64,000 nt of DNA from Sulfurospirillum sp. Lineage in GTDB: Bacteria; Campylobacterota; Campylobacteria; Campylobacterales; Arcobacteraceae. The position numbers were made by a program, and so were the translations under genes. Each line of letters begins with the position of its first letter. Positions within the stretch are counted from its first letter, which is position 1. Location of the stretch: NCBI GenBank assembly GCA_030491005.1, contig JAKZMJ010000028.1:1-64000 (forward strand), written 5' to 3'. The notes under the pieces were generated by a model. That model had not been told where the DNA came from, made no database searches, and saw only the letters and a list, made by a program, of their open reading frames with translations. Below, piece by piece: positions 26,844 to 36,342 of the stretch.

Positions 26844-28106
26844 TTATAATCTTTGTCTTATTTGTCTTTGTCCTAATAATCTAAGATTAGTAGCTATACA
26901 GGTAAGGGTAAAATTCATATTATTTCTAACGAGTCCTATAAATTTTGTAGTTGAGCCTTTCATCTGAGTTTTTATATCTGCAAACCTATGTTCAACTTTA
27001 GCTCTAATCTTATGTTTAGGTTTTTCATCTTTTCTTTGCTGCTTAATCTGTTCTTGGCTTAGAGTTTGTTTCTCTTTGAGACATACCATATTTTCTATAT
27101 TTTCACTTTCTAAAAAAGTATCTATATCTTTTGAGTTATATGCTTTATCAGCATAAAGAGCTTTCATTCCATCTATATCTTTTACAAATGTTTTTACTGT
27201 GTCTATATCGTGAGTATTTGCGAAGGTAGTTTGTTGGGAGATAATAATACCACTTTGCTCATCTACTGCTATATGTACTTTATAGCCTTGTGTATATTGT
27301 TTCTTTGATGCGTGAAAGCCTATCCTTACTTCACTATCTATTTTATCTTGATGATTATAGCTATCTTCTTCATTCTTTATAATAATTTGAGAAGTCTTTA
27401 TATCTTTAGTATCAATACCTTGTAGTGTATCAAGTTGTGCATTCTTGTATGTCTTGGAGTTATGGGCTTTAGTATTAAGAATTCTTTGAATCTTCTTTTT
27501 TGAAGGCTTTTTGGATTGAAGCTCTACTTCAAGTTTTATATTTAACTCAGCATTTATTGTTTGAATACCTTTCTTGTCTTCTTTGTATACTTCTTTAGTC
27601 TTATTTTTTATTTGCGTGTTATCACTTCTAATGAGAGTAGCATCAATTAAAACAGATTTTCCTTTTTTAGCTATCAGGTTTTTACTCTCTAATTGTTTAT
27701 TTACAGAGTTAAATAATTTATCATAAAGTCGGTTCTTGAGTAGGGAATTTCTAAATCTACAGATTGTACTCTCGTCTGGTACACTATCCTCTAGGCTAAG
27801 TCCTACAAATCTAATAAAGAGTAGGTTTACATAGAGTGCATCTTGGGTGGCTTGATCATTTTTTAATGTGATTGGAGGTAAGAGATTGTAATACTTCTGG
27901 AGTAACAGTACTCTAAACATCAGTACATTATCATAAGCAGGTGCTCCAGCTACATTACTTTTAGCAATTCCATTTCTATTTAGTACTGGTCGTAATTTAT
28001 CAAAGTCTATAATAGAGTCCAACTCTTTAAGAAATGAATTTACTTTTTCTAATCTTGATGTTACTGCTATATCTGAAAATGTATTGTTTGTATCTTTAAA
28101 TGCCAC
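26844..28106 (-). CDS. IS5-family transposase
   Basis: The 420-residue protein has the N-terminal DUF772-like region (YDNVLMFRVLLLQKYYNL; SVPDESTICRFRNSL) and the DDE core: first Asp in VLIDATLIRSDN, second in MKALYADKAYNSKD, Glu in IRAKVEHRFADIKTQM. The frame is intact, so it may be active. Candidate ends lie near 26780 and 28160, where imperfect inverted segments can be aligned, but I could not fix element borders or a target duplication. It sits beside the broken IS3 copy A. Confidence 0.9.
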   Translation of the reverse strand: MAFKDTNNTFSDIAVTSRLEKVNSFLKELDSIIDFDKLRPVLNRNGIAKSNVAGAPAYDNVLMFRVLLLQKYYNLLPPITLKNDQATQDALYVNLLFIRFVGLSLEDSVPDESTICRFRNSLLKNRLYDKLFNSVNKQLESKNLIAKKGKSVLIDATLIRSDNTQIKNKTKEVYKEDKKGIQTINAELNIKLEVELQSKKPSKKKIQRILNTKAHNSKTYKNAQLDTLQGIDTKDIKTSQIIIKNEEDSYNHQDKIDSEVRIGFHASKKQYTQGYKVHIAVDEQSGIIISQQTTFANTHDIDTVKTFVKDIDGMKALYADKAYNSKDIDTFLESENIENMVCLKEKQTLSQEQIKQQRKDEKPKHKIRAKVEHRFADIKTQMKGSTTKFIGLVRNNMNFTLTCIATNLRLLGQRQIRQRL

Positions 28107-28245
28107 TTTTTACCTCTTCTTAGTGATGTTATTTTAGCTGAAAAGTGCTTTTAATGCCTTTAAATAGGTTGCTTTGTTGGATTATACTGTGCAGTGGTCT
28201 CATAGTGATACAATCAACTAAAAAAGATTTCTTACTAAGAGATGA

Positions 28246-28404
28246 TTTAAAAGAGTCGCACTAAATAAACTTCTTGAAGATGAAAAGTTTAATTTATTAG
28301 CACCTAGCTATTTTAGAAAAGTAGTAAACTTTAGAAATTCTATAGTTCACGGATACTTTGGAATAGATTTAGATGAGGTTCTTTTTGATCTAGTTCTTAT
28401 ATAA
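28246..28404 (+). pseudogene. C-terminal relic of a HepT-like (HEPN) toxin gene
   Basis: The plus frame ending at TAA 28402-28404 reads FRKVVNFRNSIVHGYFGIDL, containing the R-x4-6-H core of HEPN RNases (RNSIVHGY). HepT-type toxins pair with MNT nucleotidyltransferase antitoxins; neither the start of this gene nor an antitoxin is present. Stops at 28219 and 28243 break the frame upstream, where IS DNA begins. Confidence 0.6.
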
Positions 28405-28408
28405 GTCT

Positions 28409-31400
28409 TTAGTAAAATATTTTACTGATTTTTTCTAATTGTATTACAGGAGGATTAGGTAATTGTGGATATGCTTTTTGTACAACATTTGTGACCCATT
28501 GGGGATAAATTCTAAAGTTTAATTTGACACTTATACTTAAAGGATAATCTGATTTTTTTACATTCTTTATATCATAAACTTCAACTCTTCTTTTTCCTGC
28601 TTTAATTCTAGTATCACTTATAAGTTTTTCATATTTCCAAAATAAAAGCCCAACAGATTTTCCATTTTTATCTCCAAATACTTTCATAAATATTCTTGAA
28701 TTTTTATCTAAATTTCCATCTTTATCTACTTTACCACTTTGAAATATGATTTTTTTATTTTTATTCTTAATACTTATTTCTAACCACAACTGCCTAAAAT
28801 CTGCAACTCCTGTTGGTAAATGATGCCCAGCTCCTATATTTGTAACTCCTACTTTTAAAGAATTATTTTTAAAATCAAAGTCTAACTTTCCAGCTTTTCT
28901 TAAAAGTTGTAAACTTTGATTTTCATGTTCTTTACTTTTTAAACCAGATAAGAAGTGATTTGCACCTGCGAAATAATGAACTTTTACATCTTCTTTTATT
29001 TTCCCACCTTTGGTTGAACTAGCTTTTAGAGGTGAGAATTCACCATTTCGTAAATAAGTCATATGACAATCTATACAAGTCTTATGTTTTTTAGGATTTT
29101 TAGGATTATTAAAAGGTGAATTTTGCCACTCTTTAAAAGTTGATACAATTTTACTTCCATTTCCTGGGCTAAATTCATCATGACAAGATGCACAATATAC
29201 ACTTTTTTTATATATAGGCTTCATATATGATTTTATATGAGTTTTTGGTTTAGAATTTATAAATTTGTGGCTTAAATACTTCAAAGCCTCATTCTCATTA
29301 TCTTCAAAAGTGTATTTATTTCTATTTTGAACACCTAAAGTATAAGAAGCATTTCCTCCTGCATCCTCAACTTTTGTAATTCTATGACAAGCCACACAAG
29401 ATACTCCTTCTTCTAATTTTGAATTACCATGAGTTTTTAACTCTTTTATTAAAGTTTTTCCATCTTCTTCAAATAACTGATTCATAGTATCTGTTGTTTT
29501 TTTTACAACTCCTGTTGTAACGGCACTTGGGTTATGACATCCCATACACCACTGTCTAAACTCTTCGCCCTCAACCTTAGCAGCTAGGTTTTCAAGTACC
29601 ATATAATATGGATTACTTCCTACAAGATTTTTATGATTTGAATTAGCCCACTGATTAAATATATCATTATGGCAAGATTTACATTTAGCTGAATTTGTCC
29701 AATCTTGTGTATGATATTTATCAATATTTTCTTCTAATTTTATCCAAGTTGATAAGTACTTCAAATTTTCATTAGATTTAATATAAGTATGGAGTGCTTG
29801 CATATTTGCTTTTACTTTTTTACTCATATTCTTAGGGTCTACAAAAGGAAGTGCAATATTACTATCTCCTCCCATACCTCCTTGGGTGTCTTTTATCATT
29901 CGCACATAATCACCCAAAGGATTTTTTGATACAAACCCTGCTAAATTATCATGCCCAATACTAGCTTTAATTGATTTATCGAGTAAAGAATCAGTAAATA
30001 AAAAACCATTTGTAAAATTAAACCCTTCAAAATGACAGGAATTACAGGACATCCAAAAATCACCAGCCATTGGTATGTCTTTATTTACATTTGTATTTCC
30101 ATTATTAAATAAAGTTTTACCAAGTCTTACTTGTTTATCTAAAGGGTCATTTTTTACTAACTTTGAAAAAAAATCTTTTTTAAGTTTTAGCCTTGCAAAA
30201 GGATGATCACCTCCACTATGCAATAAAGTCATATCTAATCTTGAAGCATTTTGTACATAAATATTATTATTCTTAGGATGTATTAAAATAGCCTTAGGAT
30301 TAGTATTATTAGGGTAGGCTCTAAATATTTGAGTTACTTTTGCACCCTTACCACTTCTTTTAGCTCTTTTTCTATGACGTTTCTTTTTAGAAGTTCCCAT
30401 ACTTCTTGCTATATTAAAAACCATTATATCTTCACTACTTGCTAATGTCACAAAAGCTTTTTTACCATTTGAAGAAAAAGCTAAATCCCAAGGATTTGAT
30501 ACAATCATAGTTTTATTTGCATTATCTAAGACATTAATTGATTTAAAAAGATGTTTTCTTTGTTTTTTTAATTCTTTTTCAAAATTTGGTTTTAAAGATA
30601 TTATAGATATAGATGGATATATCGTAGATTGAAATTGAAAAGGATGATCAAAATTCCATAAAACATGAGGAAGCCAAGCTTGTTTACCATCGGGTGTAAT
30701 TTCAATATCATCTAAAAGTCTAGGTTTTCCCTGTGAAACAAATTCATCTTTATTTTGTGTTTCATGTAAAGTAATAGTTTTTAATCTTTTAAGTGTTGTA
30801 CTATCATAAATAGAAACCATACCAAGCATAGAGTGAGAAACTAAAAGTCTTCCATCATCACTTAGTGCTAATCCTCTTGGAGTTTTAAAAGTTTTAATTG
30901 TTTTTATTATTGTATAATTCTCATTTATTACTAAAATTTCAGCATCTTCAAAAATACTTACAAAAAAGTATTTATTTTTTTTATCATAAATTATTGCATG
31001 AGGTTTATTTTTTGTATGTATTTTTTTAATTATTTCATCATTTGAATTTAAAAAGATAACTTTATTATCCATATAATCGCTCACAGCATAAACACTCTCA
31101 TCGTCTTTAAAAGCTATTCTTCTTATATCTTTACCTAATACTTTTTCAAAAATTACTTCTCCTGTTAGTGCATCAATTTTAGATATGCTTTTAGCATCTA
31201 AATTAGCAGTATAAATATATTTTAAATCTTTGCTTAAATATAATGCTGAACTACTAACACTTGCATATAAGGGTAAGGAAGAAATACTTAATAATAAAGT
31301 TACAACAAATAAAGAAAGTAAAATACTATTTGAATGTTTAACTTTTTTATTTAATTTTTTTTGTTTTCTTTTATTAATACTTTTGAGTGAAAAGAATTTA

Positions 31401-31774
31401 TGATACCATAAGAAAAACAATAATATAAATGAACCATAAAGATGTAATATATGAGAATAGTTTCCTATAATATCGCCACTTATATTTCCAATAAAAAATA
31501 AATAAAATCCACTTGAAATAATTAAAAACAACGAAATACCTAAGATGATACCATTTTTACTAGCTTGTTTTTTCTCAATTATACTAGAACGATATTTATA
31601 TGTATGAATATTAACAAAAGGAATAACTAACAAAATACAAATTATAATAGATGATATGATATGAATTGCTTGTAAAGATGAAAGATACAGCCAAGAAATA
31701 TTAATCAAATCCCATTGAAATATTCCTGTAGCAAACATAAAAACAAGAGATATTTCAATATAAGGGATTTTCAC
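28409..31774 (-). CDS. Membrane-anchored beta-propeller / six-haem cytochrome c fusion
   Basis: The 1121-residue protein starts at GTG 31774 behind AAAGGT. Residues 8-127 contain about four membrane helices with His residues (LQAIHIISS, SHILHLYG, LWYHKFF) that could bind haem b. A further helix lies at 149-171. Residues about 172-530 read as a YVTN-type beta-propeller (KYIYTANLDAKSISKIDALT; KPHAIIYDKKNKYFFVSI), broken by a very basic insert (462-479). Six CxxCH c-haem motifs follow at 577, 698, 743, 793, 861 and 900; the last five resemble cytochrome c-554-type modules. Residues 905-1121 have no haem motif. It probably passes electrons across the membrane to a periplasmic site. It forms one unit with the 674-residue exported protein upstream. 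Confidence 0.85.
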   Translation of the reverse strand: MKIPYIEISLVFMFATGIFQWDLINISWLYLSSLQAIHIISSIIICILLVIPFVNIHTYKYRSSIIEKKQASKNGIILGISLFLIISSGFYLFFIGNISGDIIGNYSHILHLYGSFILLFFLWYHKFFSLKSINKRKQKKLNKKVKHSNSILLSLFVVTLLLSISSLPLYASVSSSALYLSKDLKYIYTANLDAKSISKIDALTGEVIFEKVLGKDIRRIAFKDDESVYAVSDYMDNKVIFLNSNDEIIKKIHTKNKPHAIIYDKKNKYFFVSIFEDAEILVINENYTIIKTIKTFKTPRGLALSDDGRLLVSHSMLGMVSIYDSTTLKRLKTITLHETQNKDEFVSQGKPRLLDDIEITPDGKQAWLPHVLWNFDHPFQFQSTIYPSISIISLKPNFEKELKKQRKHLFKSINVLDNANKTMIVSNPWDLAFSSNGKKAFVTLASSEDIMVFNIARSMGTSKKKRHRKRAKRSGKGAKVTQIFRAYPNNTNPKAILIHPKNNNIYVQNASRLDMTLLHSGGDHPFARLKLKKDFFSKLVKNDPLDKQVRLGKTLFNNGNTNVNKDIPMAGDFWMSCNSCHFEGFNFTNGFLFTDSLLDKSIKASIGHDNLAGFVSKNPLGDYVRMIKDTQGGMGGDSNIALPFVDPKNMSKKVKANMQALHTYIKSNENLKYLSTWIKLEENIDKYHTQDWTNSAKCKSCHNDIFNQWANSNHKNLVGSNPYYMVLENLAAKVEGEEFRQWCMGCHNPSAVTTGVVKKTTDTMNQLFEEDGKTLIKELKTHGNSKLEEGVSCVACHRITKVEDAGGNASYTLGVQNRNKYTFEDNENEALKYLSHKFINSKPKTHIKSYMKPIYKKSVYCASCHDEFSPGNGSKIVSTFKEWQNSPFNNPKNPKKHKTCIDCHMTYLRNGEFSPLKASSTKGGKIKEDVKVHYFAGANHFLSGLKSKEHENQSLQLLRKAGKLDFDFKNNSLKVGVTNIGAGHHLPTGVADFRQLWLEISIKNKNKKIIFQSGKVDKDGNLDKNSRIFMKVFGDKNGKSVGLLFWKYEKLISDTRIKAGKRRVEVYDIKNVKKSDYPLSISVKLNFRIYPQWVTNVVQKAYPQLPNPPVIQLEKISKIFY

Positions 31775-31790
31775 TATTTACCTTTTAATC

Positions 31791-33815
31791 TTATTTACTT
31801 AATTTAACTTTAGAAGCCATAGTCATAGCTGTACCATGTTTTCCACCTGCTGCTGTTATTGATAATACATTATCATTATCACTATTTGCATTATTAACAT
31901 CACTTGCATTCACAAATTCACCAGTATCATGTAACCACTCAGATAACTGTGCACCTTGTGTCGTTGAATTTCCATTAATAACTAAAGAAAACCATTGTGT
32001 AAATCTATCAGTAAGATTTTGTAGCTCCAATAAAGGCTCGTTTTCATCTGCTACATTTTTAAGATGATTTATAGCATCTCTTAAACCACCTGATAGCGCT
32101 GCAATTGAATAAGAAGTATATTCTTTTGTAGAGTCAACATAAGTTCCAATATCTTTATTATACAAGTTTTTTTCAATGCAAAGCATTAAAGACCTTGCTT
32201 CATTTCTATATTTATCATTTTTACTTGCTAAATAAGCAGCTGTTAATCCACGAATAACTGCAAATTGTGTCCCTATATCAATACCTGCTTTTTTTAAAGA
32301 TTTTATATTATAAGTACTTGAATATAATCCATTTTTATTTTTAAGCTTTTTTATTAAAAAATTAGCTTGTTTTTTAATTAACATTAAAGCTTCTTTACCT
32401 TGCACAGTTTCTAAAGACTTAGCCCCAGAAGCTGAACCATAACCTACAGGTAAAGCATCAATAGCTCTTTGGAAAATTCTTAAAGCTTCAAGGCTATAAG
32501 CAGCATCATATGTTGTTACAATATTTCCTTTTTTCCCATCAAATCTATCAATAAATGTTCCCATTTTTTTATTAAAATGAATCGTTGATAAATTCTCAAA
32601 CATTAAATTTGCAATATTTGAAGCAATAGAAAAAGCATCATCTGCTTTTATATCATTTCCTCTTTTTGCATCTGTATTAGCCTTTGGTGCATTTTTAAAA
32701 GGATCACCATCAAATACACTTAAGAATGCTGAATTTTGATTCGCATTATTTACCCTTTGATCGCTATAGGCATAAAACTCAGAAATTGGCCATAATACTT
32801 GCCAAGTATCTCTTAGCGATGAATGTCCTTGTGTAATTTTTAAAGAAGCTATACTTTTAGTTCCATTTTTAACACCTTCTTTAACTGCAACTTTATGTGC
32901 AAACCATATAGGAATTGAAGCATCATAAGATGGTGTAAAAGATAAACCTAATTTCATACCATTAGAACCTAGTTTTTCTTGCATATATAAAATTCTTTCC
33001 CAAGCAAGTTCTGTTAAAATTGCACCATTAACACCATCTGCACTTGAAACACCAAGAGCATGTTTACCGTCGTGATCCATAGTTGAGCTTGTTGCTTCTA
33101 CTTCTTCATCATTAGAAATTACATGCATACCACCTAAGAAATCTTGTGCCCACATAGTATCTTTTAATAAAGCAGATCCAAAAGCAGCAGGATTAAATGT
33201 TTTATCCATACCCTCTTCTAGCCAAGATAAAGTTTTATAATCTCGTAAATATGCAGGAATAGCTGTTTTAATAGTTTGTTCTTTTCCATGTTTAAAGACA
33301 ATAACTTCATCATTATTTACAATAGTCATATCAACTTTTTGCGAAAATTCTGGAAGTCCTGAGATATATGGAAGTGCAGTAGGATGCATATTTAAAGGTA
33401 AAATAGAAGGATCATTTCCCGTAACTTTAGCAAATTTAATAAATCTTTTTGCTAATGATTGCATATTTCCACCACGTTTTGCATTTAATAAACCATTTAC
33501 TAAATGTGGTCCCATTTTGGACTGGTAATTTAAAGCATACATAGCTTCTTCAGAATATTCATAAGACTCAATTCCAGCAGTATAATCAAACTTAGTTGGT
33601 TCATTTATTGCATTTGGATCTAAAGTATCTAAATCAAGTCCAAGCCCTTCAACCATAGGTTCACCAGATAATTCAAATTCAGTATATGCAAGCATGGCTC
33701 CTGCTGTATTAAATCTTTTATCTAAAACTTTTGCTTTAGTATTCTTATAATCATTTGCAAAAACAGATGTTATAAATAAAGATGCAATAAGAGATAATTT
33801 AACAATTTTTTTCAT
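31791..33815 (-). CDS. Exported protein of unknown function, 674 aa
   Basis: I do not recognise the family. A clear signal peptide (MKKIVKLSLIASLFITSVFA) sends it to the periplasm. The middle contains blocks with enzyme-like conservation of Trp, His and Asp: MWAQDFLGGMHVISNDEE, DHDGKHALGVSSADGV, ITQGHSSLRDTWQVLWPISE. The second half is helical with repeated segments (TTYDAAYSLEALRIFQRAID; GTQFAVIRGLTAAYLASKND; YTSYSIAALSGGLRDAIN), which suggests an alpha/alpha-barrel like those of glycosidases and lyases. Only one Cys is present. It is the first gene of the unit with the six-haem cytochrome (16-bp gap), so the two proteins probably act together. Confidence 0.75.
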   Translation of the reverse strand: MKKIVKLSLIASLFITSVFANDYKNTKAKVLDKRFNTAGAMLAYTEFELSGEPMVEGLGLDLDTLDPNAINEPTKFDYTAGIESYEYSEEAMYALNYQSKMGPHLVNGLLNAKRGGNMQSLAKRFIKFAKVTGNDPSILPLNMHPTALPYISGLPEFSQKVDMTIVNNDEVIVFKHGKEQTIKTAIPAYLRDYKTLSWLEEGMDKTFNPAAFGSALLKDTMWAQDFLGGMHVISNDEEVEATSSTMDHDGKHALGVSSADGVNGAILTELAWERILYMQEKLGSNGMKLGLSFTPSYDASIPIWFAHKVAVKEGVKNGTKSIASLKITQGHSSLRDTWQVLWPISEFYAYSDQRVNNANQNSAFLSVFDGDPFKNAPKANTDAKRGNDIKADDAFSIASNIANLMFENLSTIHFNKKMGTFIDRFDGKKGNIVTTYDAAYSLEALRIFQRAIDALPVGYGSASGAKSLETVQGKEALMLIKKQANFLIKKLKNKNGLYSSTYNIKSLKKAGIDIGTQFAVIRGLTAAYLASKNDKYRNEARSLMLCIEKNLYNKDIGTYVDSTKEYTSYSIAALSGGLRDAINHLKNVADENEPLLELQNLTDRFTQWFSLVINGNSTTQGAQLSEWLHDTGEFVNASDVNNANSDNDNVLSITAAGGKHGTAMTMASKVKLSK

Positions 33816-33967
33816 TTTTTTCCTTTGTGTTATGTTATATAAAGGAATGATAAAATATATTTACTTAATTAATACTTAATCTGATAATTATTATCAATAA
33901 ATATTTTTAAAAAGTAAAATTGTACCAATTATTATTAAATTGGTACAATAAAAATAGTAGTTTTTAT

Positions 33968-35323
33968 TTAAACAGCAATATTATCAATTGCTTCACCATG
34001 TTGTTCTATAATTTTTTGTGTAATCTTATATGAACAAAACTTAGGTCCACACATTGAACAAAACTCTGCTTCTTTGAATACATCTTGAGGTAAAGTTTCA
34101 TCATGATATTCTTTTGCTCTCTCAGGGTCTAAACAAAGTTCAAACTGTTTATTCCAATCAAAACTATATCTAGCATCACTCATCTCATCATCAATATTTC
34201 TAGCATCTTTTCGCCCTCTTGCAATATCAGCACTATGTGCCGCTATTTTATAAGCAATAATACCTTCTCTTACATCTTTTGCATTAGGCAAGCCTAAATG
34301 CTCTTTTGGTGTTACATAACAAAGCATAGAAGCTCCATGCCAACCACCAATGGCTGCACCAATAGCTGAAGATATATGATCATAACCAGCAGCAATATCA
34401 GTAACAAGAGGTCCTAAAATATAAAAAGGAGCTTCATGACAATACTCACGCTCTAATTTCATATTTCTCTCAATTTGATTTAAAGGAACATGACCAGGAC
34501 CTTCTATCATAACTTGTACATCTTTTTCCCAAGCTCTAAGTGTTAGTTCACCTAAAATTTTAAGCTCACTTAATTGTGCTTCATCACTTGCATCAGCTAA
34601 GCAACCAGGTCTTAATGAATCGCCTAAAGATAAAGATACATCATATTTTCTACAAATCTCTAATATTTCATCAAAAGCTTCATAAAATGGATTTTCTCTA
34701 TGATAGTGCATCATCCAAGCAGCCATTAAAGAACCTCCCCTACTAACTATTCCCATCTTTCTTTTAGCAACATGAGGCATAAATCTTAATAAAAATCCAG
34801 CATGAATAGTAAAATACGAAACTCCTTGTTTTGCTTGTTTAACTAATACAGCTAACATACCTTCAATTGTCAAATCTTCGATTTTATCATTACAATCATG
34901 AAGTATCTGATAAATAGGCACTGTTCCAATTGGCACAGTTGAGTGTTTAATCACAGCTTCTCTTATGGAGTCTAAATCCCCTCCTGTACTCAAATCCATA
35001 ATAGTATCAGCTCCATATTTTAAACATACATCAACTTTTTCAATTTCACCAGCAATATCAGACGCTATTGCTGATGAGCCTATATTTGCATTTATTTTAC
35101 AAGATGATGCAATTCCAATAGCCATAGGCTTAAGATGTCTATGATTTACATTCGCAGGGATAATCAATCTTCCTCTTTTAATTTCATTTAAAACTAACTG
35201 TACTTCTATTTTTTCAATATTTGCAACTTCTTGCATATCAGGAGTAATAATACCTTTTTTTGCATAATACATTTGCGTTCTTATTTCATCATTTTTATAA
35301 TCATTAAGCCAAGCTCTCATCAT
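33968..35323 (-). CDS. thiC: Phosphomethylpyrimidine synthase ThiC
   Basis: The 451-residue radical SAM enzyme makes the thiamine pyrimidine from aminoimidazole ribotide. Visible are [59 protein letters not shown] and the C-terminal cluster motif [10 protein letters not shown] that binds the iron-sulfur centre. It is the short form without the N-terminal extension of E. coli ThiC. The 138-bp upstream gap shows no thiamine (TPP) riboswitch. Confidence 0.97.
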   Translation of the reverse strand: MMRAWLNDYKNDEIRTQMYYAKKGIITPDMQEVANIEKIEVQLVLNEIKRGRLIIPANVNHRHLKPMAIGIASSCKINANIGSSAIASDIAGEIEKVDVCLKYGADTIMDLSTGGDLDSIREAVIKHSTVPIGTVPIYQILHDCNDKIEDLTIEGMLAVLVKQAKQGVSYFTIHAGFLLRFMPHVAKRKMGIVSRGGSLMAAWMMHYHRENPFYEAFDEILEICRKYDVSLSLGDSLRPGCLADASDEAQLSELKILGELTLRAWEKDVQVMIEGPGHVPLNQIERNMKLEREYCHEAPFYILGPLVTDIAAGYDHISSAIGAAIGGWHGASMLCYVTPKEHLGLPNAKDVREGIIAYKIAAHSADIARGRKDARNIDDEMSDARYSFDWNKQFELCLDPERAKEYHDETLPQDVFKEAEFCSMCGPKFCSYKITQKIIEQHGEAIDNIAV

Positions 35324-35430
35324 AATATCCTATAGTAAAAATTTTAAAATTATTATATCTAATTTTTTTTATAAAAACTTTATCAATAAAGTATAATTTA
35401 TTTTTATTATACATATAAGCTATTTTTGAC

Positions 35431-35436
35431 TATAAT
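35431..35436 (+). promoter_or_regulatory. -10 box of the HDOD gene
   Basis: TATAAT preceded by TGAC, 25 bp before the ATG at 35462, with AAAGG as ribosome site. No good -35 is seen. Confidence 0.5.
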
Positions 35437-35461
35437 AAATCTAATTTATAAAAGGCATTAA

Positions 35462-36283
35462 ATGACAGATATCATAGTTAGTAAAATTGATTCATTACCT
35501 CCTCTTCCTAAAAGTATTATAGAACTAGAAGAGTTTAGAAAATTGCCAAATAAGGAAATTCTTGATTTATTAAAAATCATTGAAAAAGATCCTTTGATTG
35601 TTACTACACTCTTAAGAGTGGCAAATTCTTCATTATTTGGTTTTGTAAGTGAAGTAGAAACTCCAAGTCGAGCTATTAATCTTTTAGGCGTTAATTTTAC
35701 AATTTCTATCATTTTGGGGTCTGCTGTTCAAGATTTAGTTAAATCAAATTTAGATGCTTATGGTGTAAGTATTGATGACTTTATCAGTACTTCTAATTTG
35801 GCATCTGCTTTAGTTAATCAATGGATATCAAAAGTTGATTTTTCATTAAGAGAAGAGCTTTTACTACCTGCTTTTTTACAAGAAACTGGTAAATTTGTAA
35901 TATCTGAAGTTGTTAATGAAAATGGAAAAATAAAAGAATTTTTAGAACAAATAAATGAAAATAAACATATAAGCGATATAGAAAAAGAATTTACTGGATA
36001 CACTTGTGCAAGAGTTACTGCAAATATTTTTAAACATTGGAAATTAAGTCATGAATTAATTTTTAAAATAGGTTTTGTTGAAAATTTAGATACTTGTCCT
36101 AAAGCTTATCAAGAAGAAGCTAAAGTTCTTGAGGTAATAAAAATATTGTGTAATATAAAAGAACCTTTATCTGATAGGGTCATCAAACTAGCAGTAATTA
36201 AAGCCAAAGAATATGGTTTTGATACTAAACTTTTACAAGATTCAATTACTGCAATTCAACTAAAAATTAACAATGAGTTTTAA
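35462..36283 (+). CDS. HDOD-domain protein
   Basis: The 273-residue protein is a single HDOD domain, a catalytically inactive relative of HD phosphohydrolases used in signalling. Visible are LPPLPKSIIELEEFRKLP, KDPLIVTTLLRVANSSLFG and ETPSRAINLLGVNFTISII, all typical of the fold. The His-Asp pair of active HD enzymes is missing. No sensory or output domain is attached. It is divergent from thiC and 59 bp ahead of ispDF, so it may be transcribed with the isoprenoid and regulator genes. Confidence 0.88.
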   Translation: MTDIIVSKIDSLPPLPKSIIELEEFRKLPNKEILDLLKIIEKDPLIVTTLLRVANSSLFGFVSEVETPSRAINLLGVNFTISIILGSAVQDLVKSNLDAYGVSIDDFISTSNLASALVNQWISKVDFSLREELLLPAFLQETGKFVISEVVNENGKIKEFLEQINENKHISDIEKEFTGYTCARVTANIFKHWKLSHELIFKIGFVENLDTCPKAYQEEAKVLEVIKILCNIKEPLSDRVIKLAVIKAKEYGFDTKLLQDSITAIQLKINNEF

Positions 36284-36342
36284 CTAACATATAAGTAACA
36301 TTTTAATATTATATGTAACTTTTTAACACATAAGGATTTTTT

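Noticed and set aside
35324-35461. TPP riboswitch upstream of thiC
   Set aside because: The gap is a run of A/T with no CTGAGA-type core or paired arms.
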